Notes: generated from the letters alone by a model not told the origin. Shown: positions 25,102 through 36,762, counted from the stretch's first letter. The stretch is DNA of 37,793 nt from Thermomucor indicae-seudaticae (GCA_000787465.1 JSYX01000330.1:1-37793), one strand, 5' to 3'. Numbers and translations are program-made.

Positions 25102-26032
25102 TATTTCTTGTTGTCAAAGGAAGAACGGAAGAAAGGAAGAAAAAGAGGTGTGAAGAAAGAAAATGGCGTGAGTGAGGGAAAGCCGGTTCTCTTTTTGACT
25201 CAACTCATGCTGGTTGGCTTCGGAAGTAACGACCAATCAAAACCTACTGTGCCCCCCAACCAGCATTGTCTCAGCTGCACGCAAACCCTGCCACTGCCAA
25301 AGAACCAAAATGTTGCCTAAGAAAACGTTTCCCACGGCGACTAGAGGGTAGCAGTTTCTGTTTTTTTTTGAATGATATTTTGCAATCTCCAATGGCAGTA
25401 TCTGCGTCAACTTGAAAGTGAAATTTGCTCCGTGCTTTAACGAGGACTACGGTGAAATCGAAATACGATATCAAAACCTAATATGTTACAGGAAACTATG
25501 GTATGTCTCTGTACGTTCGATTGACTGCGTAAAAGACACGTTTAATCCTTCTGCTTTTCATCGTATAAAGAAACCGCGCATTTTCAAGCCCTCGGAAGTT
25601 TTGCCGCCTCAACTTCAATATAGGTCCATGGAGGTTCTTTTCAGTCTTGAACTATTCAGGACGGCATATGCAAACCGGAAAACAGTGTTTGAGTTGAAGT
25701 AAATGTATTTCGAGTAGCGCGAATGTTCAATCAATAAAATGTAGTGACAAAGCAGCCGAATTTGTCATGACTTGGGCTCACTCGCAATACTAACGTGGAA
25801 ATGAAGCCAGAGACGCAGAAACGTTGCTATTGCGTGATCGACATAACCTGCGGAATTGGCTGGATCGGCTCCATATCACCCAATTCAGTTCAAGCGTACT
25901 CTGACATGCGTCCGCTTAATCTTCAGCAAAGGAAGCCCAAAATCAGCGGAGTGTGAAACCGGTCCAGCCGGTTGAAATGTGGGTATTGATGTACACATGA
26001 GTCCTTCCTTTTTCTTGCTATCACGATCCAAG
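25102..26032. other. Intergenic region with one doubtful ORF
   Basis: An open frame at 25412-25702 (+, 96 codons) contains a basic stretch and a possible 70-nt intron (donor GTATGT at 25501). It matches no family that I know, so I do not call it a gene. The right end is the shared promoter side of the uS3 gene. It includes a short palindrome (25957-25973) and a pyrimidine-rich stretch just before the start codon. Confidence 0.4.
25957..25973. promoter_or_regulatory. Palindrome upstream of uS3 gene
   Basis: AACCGG-TCCAG-CCGGTT is a perfect 6-bp inverted repeat with a 5-bp spacer, centred about 68 bp before the uS3 start codon. The pyrimidine tract TCCTTCCTTTTTCTTGC (26000-26018) between the two is what one expects at the transcription start of a ribosomal protein gene. 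A binding site for a dimeric factor is an inference from symmetry and position only. Confidence 0.4.
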
Positions 26033-26996
26033 ATGGCTGCTGCTGCCGCTCAAATCTCCAAGAAGAGAAAGGTATAACATCAGAGAGAGAGTCGATGGAT
26101 GGACGCAGATGGATGGATGGATGGATTAATCAATTATTTATTCCTTATAGTTCGTAAGTTATCGAGCATCACTGAATAGCACCCCGAGGAGTAATCGCTG
26201 AAAATGTGTTCAGGTTGCCGACGGTGTCTTTTACGCCGAATTGAACGAATTCCTTACCCGCGAGTTGGCTGAAGATGGCTATGCCGGTGTTGAAGTCCGT
26301 GTGACTCCTGCCCGTACCGAGTATGTCTTTTTCCATCCTCATGAACGTGAATGACTGAATGAGTGAATGTCTGACTTTATATAATTCGCTGCCACATTCC
26401 GTAACAGAATCATTATCCGTGCCACTCACACCCAGAATGTGCTCGGTGAAAAGGGTCGTCGTATTCGTGAACTGACCACGCTTGTTCAGAAGCGTTTCCG
26501 TTTCCCGGAGAACACTGTTGAATTGTACGCCGAGCGTGTGCAGAACCGTGGCTTGTGCGCCATTGCTCAGGCCGAATCCGTCAAATACAAGTTGCTTAAC
26601 GGTCTTGCTGTCCGTCGTGCATGCTATGGTGTTGTTCGTTTCGTCATGGAGTCCGGCGCCAAGGGTTGCGAGGTCGTTGTGTCTGGCAAGCTCCGTGCCG
26701 CTCGTGCCAAGGCCATGAAGTTTGGTGACGGTTTCATGATCCACTCGGGTCAACCTACGCGCGACTTTATTACGACTGCTGTCCGTCACGTTCTTTTGCG
26801 CCAGGGTGTTTTGGGTATTAAGGTCAAGATCATGTTGGACACTGACCCATCAGGCAGACAGGGTCCCAAGCACGCCTTGCCTGATGTCATCACCATCTTG
26901 GAGCCCAAGGATGAGGCCCCCATCACTGAGCCTATCACTCAGGAGTTTGGCAGACCTGCTGAAGCAGCCGTAACACAGCCTGTTGAAGCACAATAA
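26033..26996 (+). CDS. RPS3: 40S ribosomal protein uS3 (RPS3)
   Basis: uS3 lines the mRNA entry tunnel of the small subunit and contains a KH domain. The model is join(26033..26071, 26151..26153, 26214..26320, 26408..26996), 245 residues. Conserved landmarks are [42 protein letters not shown], the KH loop [66 protein letters not shown] and [11 protein letters not shown]. The C-terminal tail is variable, as usual. Exon 2 is only 3 nt (TTC, Phe14). It is needed to restore the one residue found between KKRK and VADG in uS3 proteins (Phe in human, Leu in yeast). Without it the frame is still open. A run of GGAT repeats lies in intron 1. Confidence 0.95.
26094..26125 (+). repeat. GGAT tetranucleotide repeat in RPS3 intron 1
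   Basis: Two short GGAT runs, 26094-26103 and 26108-26125, are separated by a few bases inside the first intron of the uS3 gene, about 25 nt upstream of the microexon acceptor. This is a simple-sequence repeat and is likely to be length-variable between strains. Confidence 0.7.
26151..26153 (+). other. RPS3: Predicted 3-nt microexon of RPS3
   Basis: The triplet TTC is flanked exactly by a canonical acceptor (TTCCTTATAG) and a canonical donor (GTAAGTTATC). It supplies the Phe between KKRK and VADG. The flanking introns would be 79 nt (26072-26150) and 60 nt (26154-26213), both normal for this locus. The alternative, a single 142-nt intron, drops one residue but keeps frame. Confidence 0.7.
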
Positions 26997-27188
26997 AAAC
27001 CGAAACAAACACGGGCCCTCCCATTTTTCCCTTTTTCCAACTGTACATGATGTCTCTTTTATTTGAAAAAAAGAAAAAGCAATGGACTTAAATAATGCCG
27101 TGATGCAAACAAACTGGAAAGGTAGACATAGGGTGAGGGAGCGGAGGATCGAGGGAAAGGAAGAGTATGTCCGCGGTAAATGATGGTG

Positions 27189-28595
27189 CTAGGTCATGTT
27201 TTCTGGTAACGAAACGACTTCCTCGTCTTCGATACAACTTGTCATTTGAGTGAGCCAGCCATACACGCCTCTTACAGCAAAGTCTGCGACCGCAACGCCA
27301 AGCGTGACCCATCGAAGAGTCCAAAGCGGAAGTTCTGCAAGGAACTGCTTGGAACTATACATCTCGCGACTATCGTTGGTGTTTTCGACGCGACCGTCGA
27401 CATGGAACGCAAACAGATTAAAGTGGATCCAGAAAAGGACTACCAATGAACAGCAATAGGTCAAGAGAAATCCTTTGACGAGTTTCCCAAGTCTGCGCGT
27501 GATGCCGTCCAACCTCGCATCATTCTGAGCGGCCGCAGCAACCACCGCAGCCGCCTGGACAATGTCGTGCTCCTGGTTACCGTCTTCGTCTCCTGCTAGC
27601 TGACGATTGTCATGCTGCTGCACGGCCAGAACAATATCAAACATGTCATTCAGTATTCGATAAGTGAACCAGATGTTGTTGATGCTGCCTAACAAGAAGA
27701 AGCCGAGATGGAAATGCTCTAGACGACACAGAATCAGTTGCCATAATCGCTCGTCCGCCAAGGGGAACAGGAAATAGTAGAGGAATCGGCTGGATATCAA
27801 GGAGTGAGTAGAGGACTCAGGATTACGAAAACATATAGGGAAAGGTGTGTAAAGGACATGCATAGAAGAAGACGAGGATCCGTCGGTCATCGTAGTAGTA
27901 GGCTGCAGTGAGCGTCGTAGTGAGTTTTGCGTCGAGGATATTAAAAATTCAGTAAGGGTGCCTGCTGACCAGACGCCCGGAAGACCACCGGGTTGATTGG
28001 CCACATGGACTGAAAAATGTATCAGCGTTTTCATCAATGTGCCTAATAAACCGGACACATATGAATTTCTCGATCCCTAAACAAATACAAATAGGTTTAC
28101 CTGCTGGAATTAGCAAAGCTATTAATATCAGTAATGTCACGAGACCACGTATCACTGGTTTCAAGGACGCGGAATGAGTATACGGGGTTGGGCTGTATCT
28201 GACAATAACCATTTTCGTATATTACCTCTGTTATTAAGCAAAGCTGTCCATTTCCGTTTCTGTCGTACCGTGAGTCGTTGTTTGCATAAAGTGCAATGAT
28301 ATAATTCCTTGTGCCTTCCGCTTCGAGCAAGTGATATCCTCCAAGACGCGATACACCGTGCATGAACATATTTGCTACCATGAGACAGTAATGTCAATGG
28401 ACCCATGCATTTCTTCCTTTATGCGAGTGCACCTCTTTCTTACATTGATCCTTTGCATTTACAAGGCGCAATAAGTTTGGCCTTGTCATCTTTCTCAAGA
28501 CAAATTCGGCATACTCGGTACTCATTTAGCGAGGAAACGAGGTCCGGCGTTGGCCCCGTAGCAACATTGGTAACGTCATGTGGGTCCTCCGTCAT
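27189..28595 (-). CDS. RING-CH (MARCH-type) membrane E3 ubiquitin ligase
   Basis: The protein has a RING-CH finger followed by several membrane segments, the layout of MARCH-family E3 ligases that ubiquitinate membrane proteins. The model is complement(join(27189..28042, 28101..28154, 28226..28374, 28444..28595)), 402 residues. The finger (about residues 29-85) reads CRICLE, then CKCKGSIKYVHARCIASW across the first splice, then CTLC, giving the C4HC3 pattern. Hydrophobic segments are IRGLVTLLILIALLIP, LGFFLLGSINNIWFTY, FLLTYCCSLVVLFWIHFNLF and LGVAVADFAVRGVYGWL. The third intron was placed by requiring the membrane frame and gives a 71-nt GT-AG intron. I used the first ATG of the frame. The frame stays open upstream and reads protein-like (THFWAQVFGLPLPQ), so an upstream coding exon may exist. 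Confidence 0.8.
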
Positions 28596-28685
28596 TACTA
28601 CTGGGTTTTTCCTGGATAACCTGAACTCTTGGTGTGCGCTGGCTTTTAATTCGGCTTCGCATTGAGGGAGTGGCAGCCCAAACAC

Positions 28686-29383
28686 TTGAGCCCAGAAATG
28701 TGTGCGTTGCTCGAAAAGTCCTACCTATAAACCAAGTTCGCGCCAAACATAAAGCATAATTTATTTACGTCAGTAAAACCATTTTAACCGAATAAAAGGG
28801 AGTATTTGCGCCCCAATTATAGCATAATCCCGGCGTTTGCCTTTAAGATACCTCTGTGGTTCTCTTAAATACAGCTGCGACAATGGAAGTCTTTGGAACC
28901 ATTCTTTGGTTTCAACAAGGCTTACTGATCACAGTGGCGTACCCTGTAGCTTTTAAAAGACATTTATATGGTATAGCATCCATCGCTCCATTCTCTCTCA
29001 ATTGGATCGCTCGTTCGAGTATTACTCGTCCGAAGGTCAGGTCTTCCTTCTGCTTTAAAATTACTCAAGGTTGAATATATCTTGCAAAGTGATATGGTTT
29101 TGCATTCTTTGCTCTGCCAAAGATATCCTCGTAACAAAACGGGTCGATGTGTACAGGGTAAGGCTTCTCTGCTTATTTCTTACTTGAAGTGGATGCTAAA
29201 TGATGCATGTCTTTGAACATGCAAAAATTGAATTGTACAACACACAAAATTCTGTGTCCTGCAACTGGTATTTACGCGAAAACCCAGTTCAAAACCCTGT
29301 ACAGGCTTGAAAAAAGGTGGCTCCTGCAAAAAAAGTCGAACATTCGGCCTGCGGGAAACAGCAAAAGGCGAAAAGGATGGTGA
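28686..29383. other. Intergenic region, no gene seen
   Basis: The stretch lies between the 5' end of the RING-CH gene and the 3' end of thymidylate synthase. A plus-strand frame at 28856-29074 has hydrophobic stretches but no family resemblance. The part nearest 28700 may hold an unrecognised first exon of the RING-CH gene, since an acceptor-like TTATAG precedes the open upstream frame. Confidence 0.35.
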
Positions 29384-30352
<969 letters not shown>

Positions 30353-31438
30353 GACGCGCGGCGCGTGCCAAGTAAAACGAATACAAAAATTCGAATGGAC
30401 CGCGTTCACTGGGTTTGAAAGCCACCAGGAAGGGACCAATGGCCTGTGAGGGGTAACGATCAATCTTGGTCCGTTGCTTGGAGCGGTTTTAGGTTAGGTA
30501 TCGCATTGCTCAGATATTAGACTCGAAAGACACACAATGGCTTCTCTCTACGATGATACTTTTGCAGTGATAAACTCAACCTGTTATCAAGACTCAACTA
30601 AACCCATTTCCGATAGCCAGTCTTGGCAAACAAACCCATTCTGGGAGAGGTAAAGATGCGGCAAAACGATATTCCCTCCGTCTCTGCGTCCGGGGTAAGG
30701 TAGATGATGCAGTTATGACAAAAAGCAACGGCGTGCGCTGTGTTCTTTACCACGGTCATTCATACCGCAGACTCGTTATTCTGGTGACGTTTCTGGTAAA
30801 CATTTGAGACTGCACCGGGATCAAACGACATTGATCCAAGAACCTCCGAAAACCATCAGACCGCTTTCCTGCAAGAACTGTCATCGCGTGCCCTGTCGTA
30901 TTGTGAGGTCATCCGGATTGTAAGATTCAGCACTGCGACTCTTAATCCACGTTTTGAGGGAAAAGATTCTCGCCAGGTACTGCTAGATCAGATGCGATGA
31001 GCAACTGTGGAGTCTTTTCATTGGTCGGATCAAAAAGCGATGTTGCCTTTTCATTGCATCATACCGTCGCGGACGCGTATTTTTTTCCCCTCGCAATAAA
31101 TAAGGGAATAAAGCGCTGGACGCATAAACGGATCGATGGTCTATGAAATAGTCGGTGATCTGTGTTGCGACCGGAAGATTACGGACCTGGCTGCCCGGTT
31201 GCAAGTGATGATCGACTAATGACTCACGTGCCATTAATATCTCGCACTGTGAAATCTTTTTTTATGCGAAAGGACTGGGCCCCCAAAACCAGCCTTTCTG
31301 GAAAAAGCGTGGGTCAACCCCAACAAAACAGTAAACAAAAATTTTTCCGTGTAGAAACTATAAAAGAGGGCCAAGCATTCGACCCATGACGCGCTCTCCT
31401 CTTCCTCTCTTACTCTAGCTTTTGTTTTGCAAACCATC
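30353..31438. other. Divergent promoter region of thymidylate synthase and THI4
   Basis: This stretch of about 1.1 kb lies between two divergently transcribed genes. I see no coding sequence. A TATA box for THI4 lies at 31359-31365. I looked here for a 5' TPP riboswitch (CTGAGA core, CTGGATAAT) and found none. Confidence 0.5.
31359..31365 (+). promoter_or_regulatory. TATA box of THI4
   Basis: TATAAAA lies 80 bp before the THI4 start codon and is followed by a pyrimidine-rich stretch (TCTCCTCTTCCTCTCTTACTC, 31394-31414) that fits a transcription start region. This arrangement leaves a short 5' UTR of roughly 30-50 nt, with no room for a 5' aptamer. Confidence 0.6.
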
Positions 31439-32556
<1,118 letters not shown>

Positions 32557-32609
32557 GCCGACACAAGGGGAGGGTACAACGAACAGAAGCGAAATTATGG
32601 GCGAAAAAG

Positions 32610-32611
32610 GT
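32610..32611 (+). other. Candidate 5' splice site in THI4 3' UTR
   Basis: AAAAAG|GTACGTG, 53 nt after the THI4 stop codon, is a strong donor consensus. Possible acceptors downstream are TTATTTTCCAG ending at 32865 and TTTTCTTAG ending at 32883. An intron between these would contain the whole TPP aptamer and the AATAAA at 32777-32782. Use of the site is inference. Confidence 0.5.
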
Positions 32612-32653
32612 ACGTGTTGATTGTATCAGAAACACCGTTGCTTCTGGACAATC

Positions 32654-32749
32654 GGCACTAGGGGCGCTTGGTTGCAATCTTTTTATGCGCCAGGCTGAGA
32701 TTGTACCCTCAACTACTTGATCTGGATAATACCAGCGAAAGGAAGTGCC
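32654..32749 (+). promoter_or_regulatory. TPP riboswitch aptamer downstream of THI4
   Basis: The segment has the conserved core of the thiamine pyrophosphate aptamer in the right order. P1 is GGCACT (32654-32659) pairing perfectly with AGTGCC (32744-32749). P2 is GGG (32661-32663) with CCC (32706-32708). P3 is closed by GGCGC (32663-32667) and GCGCC (32687-32691). The invariant CTGAGA lies at 32695-32700, before ACCC. P4/P5 reads CTTGATCTGGATAATACCAGCG, with CTGG (32722-32725) pairing to CCAG (32732-32735). The CTGAGA and CTGG-ATAAT-CCAG elements bind the pyrimidine and pyrophosphate ends of TPP in known structures. It begins 97 nt after the THI4 stop on the same strand, and the next gene starts 526 nt later with its own TATA box. 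It is therefore most likely in the THI4 3' UTR, where TPP could control splicing or 3'-end choice. Confidence 0.92.
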
Positions 32750-32776
32750 ATTGTTCCCTATTAACCTGACTTACCA

Positions 32777-32782
32777 AATAAA
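32777..32782 (+). terminator. AATAAA polyadenylation signal after the aptamer
   Basis: AATAAA lies 28 nt beyond the aptamer and about 220 nt beyond the THI4 stop. It is a plausible poly(A) signal for THI4 and would be removed if the candidate 3'-UTR intron were spliced. Confidence 0.5.
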
Positions 32783-33275
32783 TACATGTTCCCCACCCCT
32801 ATTGAACCCCCACGAAATGTCTTGTCTAATGGATGGAAGTGGAACGGTCTTCGTTTATTTTCCAGAGTCTATGGTTTTCTTAGTGTGGGAAAGAACACTC
32901 GAAGTCGAGGTCATCTGGCTTGTCACTGGGGTACTGTCTCTTTCCACTATTGCATTTACACCTTGAAAATCTCGATCTTTCTGTTTAAGCCCGGATAGCT
33001 TTGATGCATGGAAAGTAGACGTCGATTGCATGCCTATCTGCAACTTGCAAGTAAAAGATAGCAAGATGGTTCCATTGATTGGGCAAAGGTCGTACGATTT
33101 TCCTTCTGCTGGCCGTCAATTCACAATGACCAATCGTATCCATGCAATGAGGCCATGCTTCTTCATCGCTGGATAATATGAGTTGCGACCCCCCTGATCA
33201 CCCACTATTAATATATATCTATCGAACGCACGGTTCTATTATATTTCCCCTCTTCTCCTTTTCTCTTCATATTTC

Positions 33276-33815
33276 ATGGAACACGAAGACGATTTCAGTA
33301 CTTGGCCCAGTCGATACTATGGCCGTACTCGACATATCGATTTAGAACAACTCTACAAGGACGTTTTAACCCAAGTGCACGAACTCAAATCACATCGTCG
33401 CGTCAGCTTTTCTTCTGAACCACCCATCGTCCATGAATATGAACCCGAAGAAGACGAAGAGGATGAGAACGAGGATCGTGAGAGTCGACTAGCAAGTCTT
33501 CAACTGGATGGCATCAAGCAGCATCGAAGGAATCTGGATTTACGGCCTATACCAAACTTTGAATATCTTGAGCGCAAAAGGGCATCATTGGCCGTCACCG
33601 CCATTGATAACAGCACAGTTCCGGACTTGATCCCGGATGATACAGAAGATGATAATGCCTCATCCCCGGAAGCTTCGCCTACAACGGAAACGCCTCTGTC
33701 ACTACCTGATGACAAACAACCTGCAGCTGGCAAGAATAATATCCTCCTTCGAGTCCGCAGCTTACCATCCTTTTTACGGCCTTTCCGGGGAAAACACTGT
33801 AAAAAGTTTATGTAG
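33276..33815 (+). CDS. Small acidic protein with PP1-docking RVxF motif
   Basis: A single-exon frame of 179 codons has a TATA-like TATATAT (about 33212) and a CT-rich leader before the ATG. I do not recognise a named family. HRRVSFSSEPPIVHEYEPEE (about residues 40-59) contains an RVSF match to the RVxF motif that docks onto protein phosphatase 1, followed by the aromatic/acidic context often seen in fungal PP1 regulators. Around it lie an acidic run (EEDEEDENEDRE) and Ser/Thr/Pro-rich segments with likely disorder. The C-terminus is basic and ordered-looking (LLRVRSLPSFLRPFRGKHCKKF). No signal peptide or membrane segment is seen. A regulatory subunit or substrate of PP1 is inference from the motif. 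Confidence 0.7.
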   Translation: MEHEDDFSTWPSRYYGRTRHIDLEQLYKDVLTQVHELKSHRRVSFSSEPPIVHEYEPEEDEEDENEDRESRLASLQLDGIKQHRRNLDLRPIPNFEYLERKRASLAVTAIDNSTVPDLIPDDTEDDNASSPEASPTTETPLSLPDDKQPAAGKNNILLRVRSLPSFLRPFRGKHCKKFM

Positions 33816-34066
33816 TTACTCTCATTCTTTTTCCTTTCCCACTCGTTACAGTACATATTTCCTTGTCTCTGTGTATACAGCAGTTTGGCTATGCTCTGTA
33901 TGGCGTGATTATAATCGTTGTTGTAGTTCCCCTTTTCATGTATATGTTCGTCATCTTTGTATGCGCGCGAATCCACTCTTTTATATATGAGAAACACAGA
34001 CATACAAAAAGACAGATTAAACATTATCAAACAACAACATAGTAATAGCTTGCAGAGAGATACTAA

Positions 34067-36118
34067 TCATCCTCTTTTGTTATAATGAAGGGTATACTTG
34101 TTCAACGGTGGCTGTTGTTCCGCTGACTTTTCTTCCATCCATCTACACGCCGTCAACATTCTCTCGGCATCCATAAAAGCTTCCGTTGCCGTTTGAATGA
34201 AATCCTTGTTTTTCAGTGCTTGTTGGCTTTCCAATAGCCGTCCAAATTCCGCCACTTTTTGTCGAAGCACTTCAAATTGTTTTTCCACTTGCTGTTGCTG
34301 TTGCCTTGATCGATCTGCATTTGAAGAAGAAGAAGCCTGCTGATGATGATGGTGATGATGAGGAACAAACGGAGGATGTGGATGCTTGTGGATTAGTGTA
34401 ACATGGCCCGTCTTCTTCTCTAAGTCAATAATGATCGTCAATGCACCCGCGCAGTCGTATCGATTGACTGTCTTGGAGGAATCGCCTCCGCCTTTTCGTG
34501 GTTTCGCGGTATCTGCCCGCTGGGAACAATAATATCGAAGTGTCGACAGTGTGTCTGGGGCTTTTGTCGATCGTCGACGATCTTTCATGCTGATCCCATA
34601 TATACATATGCTTAGCAAACCACCGTCATAATATATCCGTCAGACGAGCCACCTTTACCTAAAATTGAATTTGGTACCAGTCAATATCAAGTCGCATATC
34701 GCGCGTCCAATCTGTGTGAATCCAGCATCCTTGCCCAACTCTGTGATGAGAGGCTGTATGTCGACGACGTATTGCTTTCTGTCAAATTCGCTTTCTTGTT
34801 GTAAAGCAAGCACAAAGTTGTTGGGTGATAAGATAGCCTGACTTGTCGTCTTGTCGTCGTATTGATTACTACTGTTAGATCGCGTCGCACGATTACTATT
34901 AACGTTATTATTAGTGATATGTTCCTTGCTCTCTTTGCTGGTGGTCGTAGGCGTGGCGTCGTTGTTGGTAGTTGTTTGGACCAAAGTCAGATCAGGCAAG
35001 ACACTGATGGGTCTTACAGAAGAAGAGGTTGGTACTTGTTGCTGCTGCTGTTGCATGTGTGGTAGAGGAGAGATCTGCCTCATATGATGTAATGCAGAGG
35101 ACGTCGGTACATTGGATGGTGCCGTGACAGACGGTAACGGTTGTAAAGGATATGGAGATGGTTCCTGGACTCGGTGCTGCTGAGGGTAAGTCTGTTGCTG
35201 TTGTTGTAGTGGTAATGATAACGGAAGGGGAAGCGGCGGTTGAGCTACACGCTGAACATTATGAACCTGTAACTGTGGATCAAGGTGAGCCTGCGAGTTT
35301 TGTATTGCAGCTGTTGAGAAATGACCAGGAGGCTTATTGAGCTGTTGATCTTGAGCCTGTTGCTGTTGTTGGTTTATACTGGCCATGACCGAAGCTGAAG
35401 ATAACGCAGGCGGTGGCTGATTGATCTGAGGAGATGATATCGACTGCGGCGATGGTCGCTGTTGCTGCTGCTGCTGTTGAGGATGATAGTGAGGCGGTAG
35501 TCGTAAAGGAGCAGGCATTTGTAAGTGTGTTTGAAGCGGATTAGGTGATATTGCATGCATGGGTTGTGTCGGCGCGTATGGTCGCTGCTGCTGTCGTTGG
35601 TGTTGGTTGCTTGTCTGTGTATATGCTGCTGCTTGAGGCTCCTTATATATCTTGTGTTCTTCCTTGTACGCATCATTATATCGTTCAGCCTGATACTTTT
35701 GTTTCTGCAACTTTCGCGACTTGCACAGATTACACATGTTATAGTCGAATCCACCTCTCTCGTCATGAAAATAAGAAATATGCCGAATGGTCTGGCAGCG
35801 TTGGCAATACACCGTATCTGAACTGCCGGGAGGTAATAAGTCGTTCCCTGTACGACTCGGTTCACCTTGTCCGTTCGCTGTGTTGCTGCTGTTCCCTCCG
35901 GAAGCTGCCGCTGCTACCGCTGCCACTGCCGCTGCAGAAACTCCTGGTGGGTAACCAGCGGTTGACATGGCAGGAGACGCATGAGAACTTGCGCTCGTTA
36001 CTGCTGACATGGTCTGAAACCCTGGATGATTCAGCACCGAACGGCGATGATGGCCTTGATGTTGTATGGGTGTCGCGTAGCCAAGAGGCTGAAATGCGCG
36101 CGGAGGCCCATGTGACAT
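34067..36118 (-). CDS. Gln-rich protein with two putative zinc-binding regions
   Basis: Two exons, complement(join(34067..34589, 34659..36118)), give 660 residues; the 69-nt intron joins TGTKFNF to SMKDRRRSTK. The first putative zinc site is C-x2-C-x20-C-x2-C (residues 105-132: YCQRC ... MCNLCKSRK), followed by a basic Lys/Gln helix. A long Gln/Pro/Ser-rich, disordered region (about 165-420) contains several poly-Gln runs. A conserved-looking segment ends exon 1 (RKQYVVDIQPLITELGKDAG). Exon 2 has a second cysteine/histidine pattern, RYYCSQ ... RYDCAGALTIIIDLEK ... VTLIHKHPHPP, with the C-C-H-H order of WRKY/FLYWCH-like fingers. Poly-His, a further Gln run and a coiled coil (QVEKQFEVLRQKVAEFGRLL) follow. 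A nuclear transcription regulator is likely by composition; no family name is certain. Confidence 0.75.
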
Positions 36119-36486
36119 AACGAACTGAAAGTCTTTTTACACTGCCTGTTCAAACGCACACCAAAGCCTTGCACCTGCAAAGTCCAGCTGAGCTGTAGGG
36201 ATCAGAACGCAATTCACACGCAGAATGCATTTCATTGGTCAGTAGGATACCGACTCTACTGATGCTGCTAAGCTGGCCGCGTATCTACCAGCATTCTGAA
36301 ATAACATATCAAATATAAAAAACGCCTATCTTCCACTATAATCCATAGCACTATAAGAATTTTTATTATTACTTACACGTAAGTTATCATGAAGCTGTTG
36401 AGACGTGCCAAGCGAAATACCCTTCTTAGCGATTCACCTCTGGCTCCTTTACCCGATCAATATCATTTCTTTTCGACTGTTGTAAC
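36119..36486. other. Promoter-side intergenic region
   Basis: This stretch lies upstream of the Gln-rich gene (-). I see no open frame or RNA signature. AT-rich stretches (36300-36380) include TATA-like sequence, but none is placed well enough to assign. Confidence 0.35.
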
Positions 36487-36762
36487 TTAGCACTTCCAAG
36501 TGAGAATTTGTTCCACCTTTAACTCTATAGCTCTTGGCTGTCCAGTGGACATGGGTGAGTATGGTTTTTTCTCGTAGAAACATAGGTCTCTGATCCATGC
36601 TGGGAAAACGACATAGAATGTCGGATCCAACTTTTGCAGGCGCACAGCGTCACCGTACGTATACACTGCTTGAGTAATTCTGTCAAGCAGACTGTCGTGT
36701 GTAAACAGTTTACAGTAGTCATTTGACTGTTTTTGGTAGGCAATGTTCGCAAAGATGATCAT
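36487..36762 (-). CDS. Possible small unknown protein
   Basis: An uninterrupted ATG-initiated frame of 91 codons lies 115 bp downstream of the small heat-shock gene on the same strand. The composition looks protein-like and ordered (LLDRITQAVYTYGDAVRLQK, FYVVFPAWIRDLCFYEKK), and it ends in VEQILTWKC. I recognise no domain. It could be a real small gene, a decayed fragment of a longer one, or chance in the 3' region of the heat-shock gene. Confidence 0.35.
   Translation of the reverse strand: MIIFANIAYQKQSNDYCKLFTHDSLLDRITQAVYTYGDAVRLQKLDPTFYVVFPAWIRDLCFYEKKPYSPMSTGQPRAIELKVEQILTWKC

Noticed and set aside
25412..25702. 96-codon plus-strand frame
   Set aside because: Protein-like in parts, but no family, no clear promoter and only a speculative intron; mentioned in the intergenic entry and not called a gene.
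26321..26407. Possible box C/D snoRNA in an RPS3 intron
   Set aside because: Several CTGA strings occur, but there is no TGATGA C box with proper spacing or terminal stem, and the intron is short.
26169..26789. 206-codon minus-strand open frame
   Set aside because: It is antisense to the uS3 gene; high codon bias of the ribosomal gene keeps the opposite strand open.
29220..29320. tRNA-like B box (GTTCAAAACC)
   Set aside because: No A box, acceptor stem or anticodon arm at the right distances; no tRNA is seen anywhere in the window.
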